This document shows, in pieces, positions 33,435-42,104 of a DNA stretch of 42,853 nucleotides (the stretch's first letter is position 1; each line of letters starts with the position of its first letter). The DNA lies in NCBI GenBank assembly GCA_012729635.1, contig JAAYCT010000038.1, forward strand, positions 1 to 42,853, given 5' to 3'. The notes below the pieces were generated by a model. The model worked only from the letters and a program-made list of their open reading frames with translations. It was not told the origin of the DNA and ran no database searches. Both the position numbers and the translations under genes were made by a program. Source of the stretch: Clostridiaceae bacterium (GTDB taxonomy: Bacteria; Bacillota; Clostridia; Saccharofermentanales; Saccharofermentanaceae).

Positions 33435-34070
33435 TTGAAGAAAAGGGATAAGGTACGATTTATTCTTGAAGAACTGGAACGCATGTATCCCGATGCAGCC
33501 TGCTCATTGACTCTCGACGGTAACTCGTTTCATTTTTTGGTTCGCGCGATATTGTCCGCTCAATGTACCGACAAAAAGGTAAACGAACTGACAGATACCT
33601 TGTTCGAAAAATATCCCGACATACTTGATTTTGCCGCAGCAGAACAAAAGGTTTTGGGTGAAGAAATTCGAAGTTGCGGACTTTTTCGCGCAAAATCAAA
33701 GGCGATTATCGCGACATCCTTCATTTTGGCGGAACGTTTCGGAGGAGAAATACCATCATCTTCCGAGGATCTCATCAGCCTCCCGGGGGTCGGTCGTAAA
33801 GTGGCCAATCTGATCCGGGGAGAACTTTTCGGAATACCCGGAATCGTTGTGGACACGCATTGCGCCCGTGTTGCGAAAAGACTCGGACTTACAAGCTCAA
33901 ATCATCCCGCGCAGATAGAGCGGGATCTGAGTGCTTGCATTCCGAAAGACAAATGGATTACACTGGGACACAGATTCGTTGCACACGGTCGCGCGCTTTG
34001 CGCCGCAAGAAGACCGGCGTGCGATCACTGCTCTCTCGGTGAGGTTTGTTTATATGCCAATCGATCATAA
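33435..34070 (+). CDS. nth: Endonuclease III (DNA glycosylase/AP lyase)
   Basis: The 211-residue protein has the helix-hairpin-helix glycosylase fold: LVRAILSAQCTDKKVNEL, the HhH motif LPGVGRKVANL with the catalytic Lys, and the catalytic Asp in VVDTHCARV. The C-terminal [4Fe-4S] loop is C-x6-C-x2-C-x5-C (CAARRPACDHCSLGEVC). It removes oxidised pyrimidines and nicks the AP site. The start is TTG immediately after the kinase stop, with AAAGGAC upstream. It overlaps recG by 17 bases. Confidence 0.96.
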   Translation: MKKRDKVRFILEELERMYPDAACSLTLDGNSFHFLVRAILSAQCTDKKVNELTDTLFEKYPDILDFAAAEQKVLGEEIRSCGLFRAKSKAIIATSFILAERFGGEIPSSSEDLISLPGVGRKVANLIRGELFGIPGIVVDTHCARVAKRLGLTSSNHPAQIERDLSACIPKDKWITLGHRFVAHGRALCAARRPACDHCSLGEVCLYANRS

Positions 34071-36162
34071 CACGCCCGATCCGGACCGGGAGGATTATCT
34101 GAATATCCCGATTGAAAAATGTGTCAATGTACCCGTCAAGCAACTTGAATTAATTCGTCGCCTGGGCATTGACCGCGTATATGATCTGATTTCATTTTTC
34201 CCGAAGGACTATGAGGATTGGTCGAATCCGAAATATATATCGGAGCTCTGTGATCAGACGGTATCGGCTTTTTCCGCGATCGTGAGACAATCCCCCTCGC
34301 TTTACCGGAAGGGGCGAATCTCGGTTTTACAGACCGTTTTATCAGACGAATCCGGAATGATTCGGGCAATATGGTTCAATCAACCCTATTATCGATCAAA
34401 ACTGATTAAAGGACAGTCCTATTTATTTCGCGGAAAGATCAAGCGCGACGGAAGAGTGTTTGAGGTGATTAATCCGCTTTTTCGGGAGGGAGGATCCGAA
34501 GATATCCCGCTTGTCCGCGGTATATATCCGATGACCAGAGGGTTAACTCAAAACAGAATACGCTCGATGATCGAGAAGATTTTGCCGAGAGCACTTATGG
34601 AGCTTCCCGAGCCGATACCACCGTCGATATTACGATCCGAGCACCTCTGCTCCGCACCCTACGCTTACGAGAAAATTCATTTTCCGGATTCGCCTCGCGC
34701 CCTGGAAGAAGCAAAAAAACGTCTGGTGTTTGAAGAATTATTCCTGATTCTCGGAGGCCTCCGGGCGATGAAACGAAAAAAATCATCCTCAGGAAAAGCG
34801 GTCGTGAATAAGCCCGATAAAGGGGCCACTGAGCGGTTGCAACGCTTTATGGAATTGTTTCCTTTTCGCTTCACACCGGACCAGATTAAGGTGTGCGGAG
34901 AGATTTCGGAGGATTTATCATCCGCACGCCCGATGAATCGACTGATCCAGGGAGATGTCGGATCAGGGAAAACAGCCGTTGCCGCTTATGCGATGTGCCT
35001 TTGTGCGGCGTGCGGTAATCAGAGTGTTTTTATGGCTCCGACCTCCGTTTTGGCTTCCCAGCATTTTGCCAACCTTGAAGCGTTGTTCCGGACGGTAGGA
35101 ATCGGAGTGGAACTGATGCTCGGAAGTACCCCGGACAAAGAAAAGCGGCTCATTCGTGAGCGATTGGCCGACGGAAGATCTCAGGTGCTGATCGGAACGC
35201 ATGCGGTTCTTTCGGAAAAAAATGAATATCGATCTCTGGCATTGCTGATTACGGATGAGCAACATCGATTCGGAGTTCGTCAAAGGGGTGCGTTGACGGA
35301 AAGCGGATCCAAGGATATTCATACCCTGGTAATGTCCGCAACGCCGATCCCCAGGACACTCGCCATGATTCTTTACGGTGATCTTGACATTTCCGTCATT
35401 GCGTCCGTCCCGTCCGGTCGTATACCGGTCGAAACATACTTGGCAACCGCTTCGGAAAATGATCGGATCTACGGAATCATGAAGAGACAAATGGACGCGG
35501 GACGACAGGTGTATTATGTATGTCCTCAAATTGATTCCGAGGATTCGGACGAGACATTCATTGCGACGGTTACGGAGCAATATGATCTTTTTCGCAAGAG
35601 TGTTTTCCCGTCCTATCGAGTCTCACTATTACACGGAGGGATGCCGACCGACGAAAAAGACCGCGTAATGCGCTCGTTTTCCGACGGATTAACGGACCTT
35701 TTGGTTTCAACGACAGTAATCGAAGTCGGAGTCGATAATCCGAACGCATCGCTTATGGTGATTGAGAATGCGGAGCGTTTCGGACTGGCAACTCTGCATC
35801 AGCTTCGCGGGAGAATCGGACGCGGACCCCATCGCTCGGTTTGCATACTTAAAACCGATAAAACGGACGAGTCCGTAATAAAAAGGCTTAAGACAGTATG
35901 CAAAATCACGGATGGGTTTTTGCTTGCGGAGAAAGATTTGGAGCTTCGCGGTCCGGGAGATTTTTTCGGGACCCGTCAGCATGGTTTACCGACCTTGAGG
36001 ATCGCGAATTTATACCGGGACGCCGGGCTTTTGTCCAGAATTTCCGAATATGTCGATGAGTTATTAGTCAAGGATGAGAATCAACCGGGAGAACAGAGCG
36101 TTAAGCTGTTCGACGCGTTTTGTCGTCGATTTGGAGCGGAAATGGATAAAGCACCGCTGTAA
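34054..36162 (+). CDS. recG: ATP-dependent DNA helicase RecG
   Basis: This protein of about 702 residues has an N-terminal wedge/OB region (about 15-180), helicase motif I GDVGSGKTAVAAYAM, motif II DEQH in LLITDEQHRFGVRQR, motif III SATPIPRTLAM, and motifs V and VI (STTVIEVGVDNPN, QLRGRIGRG). It ends with the RecG-specific GPGDFFGTRQHGLP. It remodels stalled replication forks and Holliday junctions. I chose ATG 34054 (site GGTGAGG, nine bases); the frame extends upstream inside nth without support. Confidence 0.97.
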   Translation: MPIDHNTPDPDREDYLNIPIEKCVNVPVKQLELIRRLGIDRVYDLISFFPKDYEDWSNPKYISELCDQTVSAFSAIVRQSPSLYRKGRISVLQTVLSDESGMIRAIWFNQPYYRSKLIKGQSYLFRGKIKRDGRVFEVINPLFREGGSEDIPLVRGIYPMTRGLTQNRIRSMIEKILPRALMELPEPIPPSILRSEHLCSAPYAYEKIHFPDSPRALEEAKKRLVFEELFLILGGLRAMKRKKSSSGKAVVNKPDKGATERLQRFMELFPFRFTPDQIKVCGEISEDLSSARPMNRLIQGDVGSGKTAVAAYAMCLCAACGNQSVFMAPTSVLASQHFANLEALFRTVGIGVELMLGSTPDKEKRLIRERLADGRSQVLIGTHAVLSEKNEYRSLALLITDEQHRFGVRQRGALTESGSKDIHTLVMSATPIPRTLAMILYGDLDISVIASVPSGRIPVETYLATASENDRIYGIMKRQMDAGRQVYYVCPQIDSEDSDETFIATVTEQYDLFRKSVFPSYRVSLLHGGMPTDEKDRVMRSFSDGLTDLLVSTTVIEVGVDNPNASLMVIENAERFGLATLHQLRGRIGRGPHRSVCILKTDKTDESVIKRLKTVCKITDGFLLAEKDLELRGPGDFFGTRQHGLPTLRIANLYRDAGLLSRISEYVDELLVKDENQPGEQSVKLFDAFCRRFGAEMDKAPL

Positions 36163-36176
36163 AAAGGAGAGAGTCC

Positions 36177-36791
36177 ATGCCGAGAGTGATTTCCGGACGG
36201 TTTAAAGGGACAAGGCTCCTGGCGCCTAAGGGCGACCGGACACGTCCGACATCCGATAAGGTGAAGGAGGCGCTGTTTTCAATCATTCATGCCCGAATTC
36301 CCGGATCAAGCTTTTTGGATCTATATGCAGGAAGCGGACAAATCGGAATTGAGGCTGTAAGCAGGGGGGCATATGAAGCCGTTTTAGTCGAGCAAAGCCG
36401 GGCGGTTACGGATATCATTCGACTCAATATCGAAAAAGTACATGCCGGCAACACAATATCAGTATGGAGCTCGGATGTGTTCTCGGCGCTTCGAAAGCTC
36501 GGTGAGAGTAAACACCGGTTTGATCTGATTTTTATGGACCCGCCTTATGCGGAAGCGGCTGCCGCTTTTCGAAAAGCGGTGACCATAATCCATCGATATG
36601 ATTTGTTGAAGGAGGACGGACTGTTAATTGTAGAACATTCGTCGGACTCGGGCATCGAAGAAAATGTAATCAACTTGACATTGAGCAGACGTTGTAAGTA
36701 TGGATTGACTCTGCTAACATTCTATAACAGATACAATGATACGGGGGGTACCGTACGAAGTGAAGACCTTTCTGTTCCCCGGGAGCTTTGA
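36177..36791 (+). CDS. rsmD: 16S rRNA (guanine(966)-N2)-methyltransferase RsmD
   Basis: This 204-residue SAM-dependent methyltransferase starts MPRVISGRFKGTRLLAPKGD, then TRPTSDKVKEALFSII. SAM motif I is FLDLYAGSGQIGIEA, and the catalytic motif is DLIFMDPPYAEAA. It methylates G966 of 16S rRNA. AAAGGAGAG precedes the ATG. It is 14 bases after recG and overlaps coaD, the standard recG-rsmD-coaD order of Clostridia. Confidence 0.96.
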   Translation: MPRVISGRFKGTRLLAPKGDRTRPTSDKVKEALFSIIHARIPGSSFLDLYAGSGQIGIEAVSRGAYEAVLVEQSRAVTDIIRLNIEKVHAGNTISVWSSDVFSALRKLGESKHRFDLIFMDPPYAEAAAAFRKAVTIIHRYDLLKEDGLLIVEHSSDSGIEENVINLTLSRRCKYGLTLLTFYNRYNDTGGTVRSEDLSVPREL

Positions 36792-37248
36792 TCCTTTCTC
36801 GTTGGGACATCGGGACATCGCAAAAAGAGCGGCCGATTTGTGTGACCGGTTGGTGGTCGCCGTATTAAATAATCGCGGTAAATCTCCGGTTTTTTCTTTG
36901 CAAGAGCGTGTCGAAATGGCAAACCAGAGTCTTTCCGGGGTTCCGGGTGTTGAAGTGATATCGTATGTCGGACTGCTGGTAGACCTTTATCGCAACGTGG
37001 ATGCAGCGGCTGTCGTTCGCGGGTTGCGTGCGGAGTCGGATTTTCGGATTGAGGCGGAAATGGCCGCCGCGAACAAGTTGCTCAACCCGGATTATGAAGT
37101 GATTTTATTACCGTCGAGTGCGGATATGGTTTTTATCAGTTCATCGACAATCAAAGAAGTGGCTTTTTTCGGCGGTGATGTTTCGAAAATGGTCTGTCCG
37201 CAAATCGCTGAATTCGTTAAAGCGAAGATTTCGGAAAGGAAGGCGTAG
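36760..37248 (+). CDS. coaD: Phosphopantetheine adenylyltransferase CoaD
   Basis: This protein of about 162 residues has the nucleotidyltransferase motif FPGSFDPFSLGHRDI (HxGH-type) and AVVRGLRAESDFRIEAEMAA. The C-terminal ISSSTIKEVAFFGGDV has Lys where Arg is more common. It makes dephospho-CoA from 4'-phosphopantetheine. GTG 36760 is preferred because GGGGGG lies upstream and it matches the family's start; ATG 36736 is the alternative (170 residues). It overlaps rsmD by 32 bases. Confidence 0.95.
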   Translation: MKTFLFPGSFDPFSLGHRDIAKRAADLCDRLVVAVLNNRGKSPVFSLQERVEMANQSLSGVPGVEVISYVGLLVDLYRNVDAAAVVRGLRAESDFRIEAEMAAANKLLNPDYEVILLPSSADMVFISSSTIKEVAFFGGDVSKMVCPQIAEFVKAKISERKA

Positions 37249-37253
37249 TTTTA

Positions 37254-37742
37254 ATGGAGGAGTATGCGGCACCGGATAATGTAAGGTCCAATCGTTCCGG
37301 TGAGTCTGATTTATTTGAACTGCTTGACCAGCTTCAAGAAACGGTTACTCAAGCCAAAGGCTTACCGTTTTCGGATAACTGCGTCGTTGATCGTCAGGAT
37401 GTCCTGTACTGGATCAATCAGATTCGAGAGAATTTGCCCGAGGAAGTTAGACAAGCCAGATGGATTGTCGAGCAAAATCGGCAAATTGTAGCAAGCGCGC
37501 GCCAGAAGGCAGAAAGCATACTTAGGGAAACCGAGCAGCGCTCCGCCATAATGATTGACGAACACGAAATCACATTACGTGCACGCGAAATGGCACAAAC
37601 GACCATTGAGCAGGCAAATCAGGCGGCCTGGCAAATTCGTGTCGCGTCGACGGATTATGCAAGACAACGTCTGACCGAAATCGAGAATCAATTGACGGAG
37701 ATTCTTGTGAAAGTGCAAAAAAACAAGAAAGAACTCAAGTAG
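37254..37742 (+). CDS. Coiled-coil protein (ATP-synthase-b/DivIVA-like helix), function unknown
   Basis: The 162-residue protein is almost wholly helical and charged. After a disordered head comes LFELLDQLQETVTQAKGLPF, DVLYWINQIRENLPEEVRQA, and a long heptad coiled coil (about 70-160). Similar genes directly follow coaD in many Clostridia and are often labelled ATPase or V-type ATPase subunit H-like only because of the coiled coil; no nucleotide-binding motif is present. The start ATG at 37254 has GGAAAGG upstream. A structural or division-related role is plausible but not shown. Confidence 0.8.
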   Translation: MEEYAAPDNVRSNRSGESDLFELLDQLQETVTQAKGLPFSDNCVVDRQDVLYWINQIRENLPEEVRQARWIVEQNRQIVASARQKAESILRETEQRSAIMIDEHEITLRAREMAQTTIEQANQAAWQIRVASTDYARQRLTEIENQLTEILVKVQKNKKELK

Positions 37743-37763
37743 CCTCGCGTAAGGAGTATTCCG

Positions 37764-38975
37764 ATGCTGTTGGGGATCAGAATCAAAAATTACTCGCTTT
37801 TCCTCGATGATCGGGCGGGAGCCCTTCTCGAGGATTATTTGTCCGGAGGCGTCAACAACGGTGCGGCTATGTCTGCCGGACTTCCCGCAATCATCCCGAT
37901 GTCAAGCCTCAACGCCGTAATCGGGAGAAACCAATCCGGGAAAAGCACATTTTTTGACTGCTTGTCATTTATTTCCGATGCTGTTTCCAAGGGGTGTGTC
38001 GAGGCCTCGGTTATTCGCGGAAGATCGGGTTTTTCCCGTCTGATTTCCCAGGGAGCGGATTCGATGAGCTTTGAGCTGCTGTTTTTCATGTCCAACGGCC
38101 ATAACCCGGCTCTTCCGGATGAATTCTATGTTTCCTATTCATTTTCGCTCCGGCCGGATGGTAACGGTAAACCTTCCTTCATCTCCGAAAATGTTCGATA
38201 TACCACGAGGCCTGAACACAAGGACAGCTATAAGACCGTTCTTTCCGTAGAAAACGGAACCGGTCGTGTATATTTCTCGGACATTGCGATGGAAGCCAGC
38301 CTGTCCGATTCACGACACTCCGCGCTCAGAACATATGGAAATATTCTGCAGTGTCCGGTATTGAATGCGTTGCTTGATGAAATGACCAAATGGTTTTTCT
38401 GCCGTTTTTCCGTGAGCAAGGCAGAGAACGGTATGAAGCAAAAAGTCGCTCCGGGCGCACACAAGCATTTGAATAGCGACGGAAGCAACATGAAAAATGT
38501 GCTTGATTATCTTTCAAAAGAAAACCCGAAACAGTACAGGCGTCTCATGGATCGATTGTCCGAAAAGATACCTAAGGTCGGACGAGTGATGGATAAATTG
38601 CCGGATGATTTCCGATCGAGTCCGAATCGTCTGTTTCTCTATTTGCTTTTACTACACGATCCCGTTCCGCGTCCGTTGATTTGCATCGAGACGCCCGACC
38701 TTGAGCTTTATCATGATATGGTTGATGTACTGTCAGCGGAATTTCGTGATTACTCGATCCGAAACCCGTATTCGCAGATCATATTTTCAACGCATAACCC
38801 ATATATTCTTGAGGCGATGGCTCCGAACGAAGTGTGGATTTTTAAAAGAAGCGATGAAGAGGAGCCCGATTCGGTGGACATCCGGTGTGCCGGAGCGGAT
38901 CCGGTCGTTTCGGAAATGTACGAACAAGGCGTCGGTATGGGGGCGATGTGGTATTCGGGGCATTTTGACGATTGA
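37764..38975 (+). CDS. AAA (AAA_15/AAA_21, OLD/RecF-like) ATPase of a two-gene module
   Basis: This 403-residue protein has an N-terminal ABC/SMC-like ATPase half. Walker A is GRNQSGKS at 54-61. A central insertion of about 250 residues precedes the Walker B strand LICIETPDLELYH (E309, D312) and the switch motif IIFSTHNPYILEAM (S342-H344-N345). It has no fused nuclease domain. Such ATPases pair with TOPRIM-type partners in OLD- and PARIS-like defence systems. It lies 14 bases before a DUF4276 gene, each with its own ribosome site (AAGGAG here). No phage-specific evidence exists in the window; a repair or housekeeping role is possible. Confidence 0.88.
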   Translation: MLLGIRIKNYSLFLDDRAGALLEDYLSGGVNNGAAMSAGLPAIIPMSSLNAVIGRNQSGKSTFFDCLSFISDAVSKGCVEASVIRGRSGFSRLISQGADSMSFELLFFMSNGHNPALPDEFYVSYSFSLRPDGNGKPSFISENVRYTTRPEHKDSYKTVLSVENGTGRVYFSDIAMEASLSDSRHSALRTYGNILQCPVLNALLDEMTKWFFCRFSVSKAENGMKQKVAPGAHKHLNSDGSNMKNVLDYLSKENPKQYRRLMDRLSEKIPKVGRVMDKLPDDFRSSPNRLFLYLLLLHDPVPRPLICIETPDLELYHDMVDVLSAEFRDYSIRNPYSQIIFSTHNPYILEAMAPNEVWIFKRSDEEEPDSVDIRCAGADPVVSEMYEQGVGMGAMWYSGHFDD

Positions 38976-38989
38976 ATCGGGGAGAGCGA

Positions 38990-39664
38990 ATGCGTTTTGA
39001 AGTATTGACGGAAGACCGATCCGGCGCGGTGATGATGAACCGTTTAATGGACAAAATATTAGACCCTCTTCTTACCGACTATTCGGTTTCACTTCGTCCT
39101 CATCGGGGACGGGGAGATTGGCCGGCAAATCCTTTTGGACCGCCGAAAGCCGAAGCGACGGGTCTTTTGGATCTTCTGCCCGCCAAGCTTCGGGCATATG
39201 ACCGGATTTATGCGGGTAGCAAATGGGTTCTGGTCGTCGTAATGGATTCTGACTATCATTCCCCGGGTGAGCTCAGGGCTGAGTTGATTGATTTATGTAA
39301 AAAGTTTGCCCCTTCGATTCCCTTTGTTATCGGGTTATGTGTAGAGGAAACCGAGTCATGGTTAATCGGTGATCAAGTGGCACTTACATCCGCTTATCCG
39401 AATGCGGATCTTTCTGTTTTTGAAGAATATCGTCAGGACAGCGTTTGCGGAACGTGGGAAATGCTCTGTCATTCGATTTTGGGATCCTCCGCGGATCGGG
39501 TAATCCGGATCGGGTATCCCGCGATCGGTCAGTACAAGCATGAATGGGCCAATCGAATATCCGAATATATGGACCCCGAACGAAACGTGTCACCGAGCTT
39601 CAAGAAATTCTACTCATATCTTCGGTACATTGTAAAGAAAGAATCGGAGCAACAGAGCAAATGA
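38990..39664 (+). CDS. DUF4276 family TOPRIM-like protein, partner of the ATPase
   Basis: The 224-residue protein starts MRFEVLTEDRSG. It has a TOPRIM-like acidic set: E8 in LTEDRSG, D86 and D88 in VLVVVMDSDYHS, and E119/E122 in LCVEETESWLIGD. It ends with EYMDPERNVSPSFKKF, a DUF4276 signature in my reading. TOPRIM proteins cut or manipulate nucleic acid with Mg2+. ATG 38990 has GGGGAGAG upstream; the TTG at 38972 is unlikely. It overlaps hemW by four bases (ATGA). Nuclease activity is an inference, not shown. Confidence 0.85.
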   Translation: MRFEVLTEDRSGAVMMNRLMDKILDPLLTDYSVSLRPHRGRGDWPANPFGPPKAEATGLLDLLPAKLRAYDRIYAGSKWVLVVVMDSDYHSPGELRAELIDLCKKFAPSIPFVIGLCVEETESWLIGDQVALTSAYPNADLSVFEEYRQDSVCGTWEMLCHSILGSSADRVIRIGYPAIGQYKHEWANRISEYMDPERNVSPSFKKFYSYLRYIVKKESEQQSK

Positions 39665-40809
39665 CCGAGTGTTCCTCCGCATATATTCACATTCCGTTTT
39701 GTTTAAGAAAATGCCCGTATTGCGATTTTGTATCCTTTGATGACTCGTCGGCGCTCCGGCCTTCATATCTCATTGCACTGAGGAAAGAGATTGAACGAAC
39801 GGCTATCACGCATCCGGTCGGAGAGATGAAAACGATATATTTCGGTGGCGGCACTCCGACACTTTTTAGTCCCGAAGAACTCAAGAGTATTTTAACCGCA
39901 ATTCTTTTTTCGTTCGATGTTCACTCCGGAGCGGAAATTACCGTGGAGGCAAATCCGGGCACAATCGATTTTAATTCGTTAACGGGATATAAGACTGCGG
40001 GATTCAACAGAATTTCAATCGGGGTTCAGAGTTTTTCGGAAGCGGATCTTCGTGTGCTCGGAAGAATTCACTCGGCCGATCAAGCGAAAGAGTCCTTGTT
40101 GATAGCTCGTGAGGCCGGGTTTTCAAATATATCCTGTGACCTGATGATCGGACTTCCCGGACAAACGATCGATACGGTTCGAGGTAATGCGGGTCAGTTG
40201 ATCTCGATGGGTATTCCCCATATTTCCTGTTACTCCCTTTCCCTTGAGACGGGAACCTTGTTTCACCGTCGATATTCGACTCATTCGGATCAGCTTCCGA
40301 CCGATGAAGAGGAGCGGGAAATGTATCATGCTATCCGGAGAATGCTCTTGTCCGAAGGATATATCCATTATGAAATCAGTAATTTCGCACTGCCCGGATA
40401 TCAGAGCCGACATAATACGACATATTGGGATGCCAAAGGATATTACGGGTTCGGGTGCGGAGCTCATTCCTACGTTGAAAGGACTCGGTACGCCAACACA
40501 ACCGATCTTAAAGAGTATATTCATATCATGTTGTCCGACGATTCGAATCCGGACCGGATACGTAAGGATAAGGAATCGATCGGACCCAAGGAAGAGGCCT
40601 CTGAGTTTATGCTCCTCGGATTCAGGAAAACGGAAGGCATATCGCGCGGCGACTTCGAATCCAGATTGGGTGTATATCCCGAGGAAATCTTTTCAAAAGA
40701 ACTATCTGAGCTCATCAAGAAGGGGTTGATTGAGCGCGATGAGGATCGGTATCGACTGACCGAGAAAGCACTTGATTTTGCGAATGTTGTTTTTCGGAGT
40801 TTTGTGTAA
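39661..40809 (+). CDS. hemW: HemW-type radical SAM protein (heme chaperone, HemN-like)
   Basis: The 382-residue radical SAM protein has IHIPFCLRKCPYCDFVSFDD, whose three cysteines bind [4Fe-4S]. It also has the GGGTPTLFSPEEL and SIGVQSFSEADLRVLGRIHS motifs and the HNTTYWDAKGYYGFGCGAHS segment typical of HemW. True coproporphyrinogen oxidase HemN has a different C-terminal end, so HemW is preferred. HemW binds heme and inserts it into targets. ATG 39661 overlaps the DUF4276 stop; GGAG lies about ten bases upstream. A terminator-like hairpin follows. Confidence 0.94.
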   Translation: MTECSSAYIHIPFCLRKCPYCDFVSFDDSSALRPSYLIALRKEIERTAITHPVGEMKTIYFGGGTPTLFSPEELKSILTAILFSFDVHSGAEITVEANPGTIDFNSLTGYKTAGFNRISIGVQSFSEADLRVLGRIHSADQAKESLLIAREAGFSNISCDLMIGLPGQTIDTVRGNAGQLISMGIPHISCYSLSLETGTLFHRRYSTHSDQLPTDEEEREMYHAIRRMLLSEGYIHYEISNFALPGYQSRHNTTYWDAKGYYGFGCGAHSYVERTRYANTTDLKEYIHIMLSDDSNPDRIRKDKESIGPKEEASEFMLLGFRKTEGISRGDFESRLGVYPEEIFSKELSELIKKGLIERDEDRYRLTEKALDFANVVFRSFV

Positions 40810-40832
40810 TTCCGTATATAAAAATAACTCGG

Positions 40833-40857
40833 GGAAAATTGAGATTTTCCATTTTTA
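40833..40857 (+). terminator. Terminator after hemW
   Basis: GGAAAAT (40833-40839) pairs with ATTTTCC (40844-40850), loop TGAG, followed by ATTTTTA. It is short and AT-rich, so of moderate strength. It lies 23 bases after the hemW stop and before the hrcA promoter. Confidence 0.6.
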
Positions 40858-40909
40858 CCCGGATCTTATTCGTGAAAAAAGCAAGTTGAATAAATATTCC
40901 GGATTCTAT

Positions 40910-40938
40910 TTGACATTCTTTGACTATGGTGATAAATT
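40910..40938 (+). promoter_or_regulatory. Sigma-A promoter of hrcA-grpE
   Basis: TTGACA (40910-40915), a 17-base spacer, and TAAATT (40933-40938). The CIRCE operator begins five bases after the -10 box, so it covers the start site. Confidence 0.82.
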
Positions 40939-40942
40939 GATT

Positions 40943-40969
40943 TTAGCACTCAAGCATGAAGAGTGCTAA
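40943..40969. promoter_or_regulatory. CIRCE operator (HrcA binding site)
   Basis: TTAGCACTC (40943-40951), nine bases, and GAGTGCTAA (40961-40969) form the perfect consensus CIRCE inverted repeat. HrcA binds it to repress the heat-shock operon. It is located 75 bases before hrcA, confirming autoregulation. Confidence 0.98.
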
Positions 40970-41044
40970 GCCCCTGCGGAATTGTGAAATAATTCCGAGA
41001 TCGGGCATATAGGAAAACGTAAAAACGAAAGGAGGCGGGCGGAA

Positions 41045-42100
41045 ATGTCATTGGATCAAAGAAAAAAACTCATTCTCCAGGCCATCGTTGATGATTATGT
41101 CTCAACGGCCGAGCCGGTCGCTTCCAAAGCTCTTATAGAGCGGCATGATTTCCGGCTCAGCTCGGCGACTGTTCGTAATGAGATGTCGGATCTGGAACAA
41201 TTGGGTTATCTTGAGCAACCGCATACCTCCTCGGGGAGAATCCCTTCGGATAAGGGATATCGGGAATATGTTGATTCTCTGATGAAGGTAGACCGGCTTA
41301 CGGATGAGGAAGGAGAAATCATTCGGAAAAGATTGAGCGAGAGTTTTGACGAGCTGACCGGATTACTGAAAAAGGCGTCCAATGCTCTTTCAGAGCAAAC
41401 CGGTTATGTATCGCTTGCTTTGTCTCCGAGATTGCGTAAAAGCTATCTGAAACAATTAAAAATGATGATGATCGAACCGGGAAAAGTCTTGGTGGTTGTT
41501 GTTTTATCGGCCGGAGTTGTCAAGGATCGTCTGGTACGAATTCCGGATTACCTCACCCCGGAGCAGCTCGCTCAAATATCAAAGGCAATCGAAACCGGGC
41601 TGTGCGGAAAATCCCTGGAGGATATTACTTTGGTGACCGTCACGTCCGCTGCAAAGGATGCCCGGTTACCGGATGCATTGTTAAATCAGATTCTGTTTGA
41701 GGCGTATACAGCGATTAAGCAGGCGGATAACCTGGAGATTTATATGGATGGTACCAACCGAATGCTATCTCTTCCGGAATTTAGTGATATTTCCAGGGCG
41801 AGATGTCTTTTTGACACACTGGCAAGAGACGGTATCGTATCCGGATATATCAATGAAATGACTCAGGATGACGATAAAGGATCGTACATGATTCGTATCG
41901 GACAGGAAATATCTATTGAAGGATTGTCCGACTGCAGCTTTGTAACGACCACATATAACGTCGGCGAAAAGATTGCCGGTAATATCGGGGTGATCGGACC
42001 CAGGCGAATGGAGTATTCAAAGGTGGTTTCGCAGATCAGTTTTGTAAGACAAGTAATCAATAACCACCTGGATCAATTCAAAGCATTGAACGGAGGATGA
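41045..42100 (+). CDS. hrcA: Heat-inducible transcription repressor HrcA
   Basis: The 351-residue HrcA has an N-terminal winged helix (MSLDQRKKLILQAIVDDYVS, SSATVRNEMSDLEQLGYLEQ, HTSSGRIPSDKGYR) and the C-terminal GAF-like dimer domain ending with GNIGVIGPRRMEYSKVVS. It binds the CIRCE site upstream and is kept active by GroEL. AAAGGAGGCGG precedes the ATG. It is the first gene of the hrcA-grpE unit. Confidence 0.97.
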   Translation: MSLDQRKKLILQAIVDDYVSTAEPVASKALIERHDFRLSSATVRNEMSDLEQLGYLEQPHTSSGRIPSDKGYREYVDSLMKVDRLTDEEGEIIRKRLSESFDELTGLLKKASNALSEQTGYVSLALSPRLRKSYLKQLKMMMIEPGKVLVVVVLSAGVVKDRLVRIPDYLTPEQLAQISKAIETGLCGKSLEDITLVTVTSAAKDARLPDALLNQILFEAYTAIKQADNLEIYMDGTNRMLSLPEFSDISRARCLFDTLARDGIVSGYINEMTQDDDKGSYMIRIGQEISIEGLSDCSFVTTTYNVGEKIAGNIGVIGPRRMEYSKVVSQISFVRQVINNHLDQFKALNGG

Positions 42101-42104
42101 CAAC

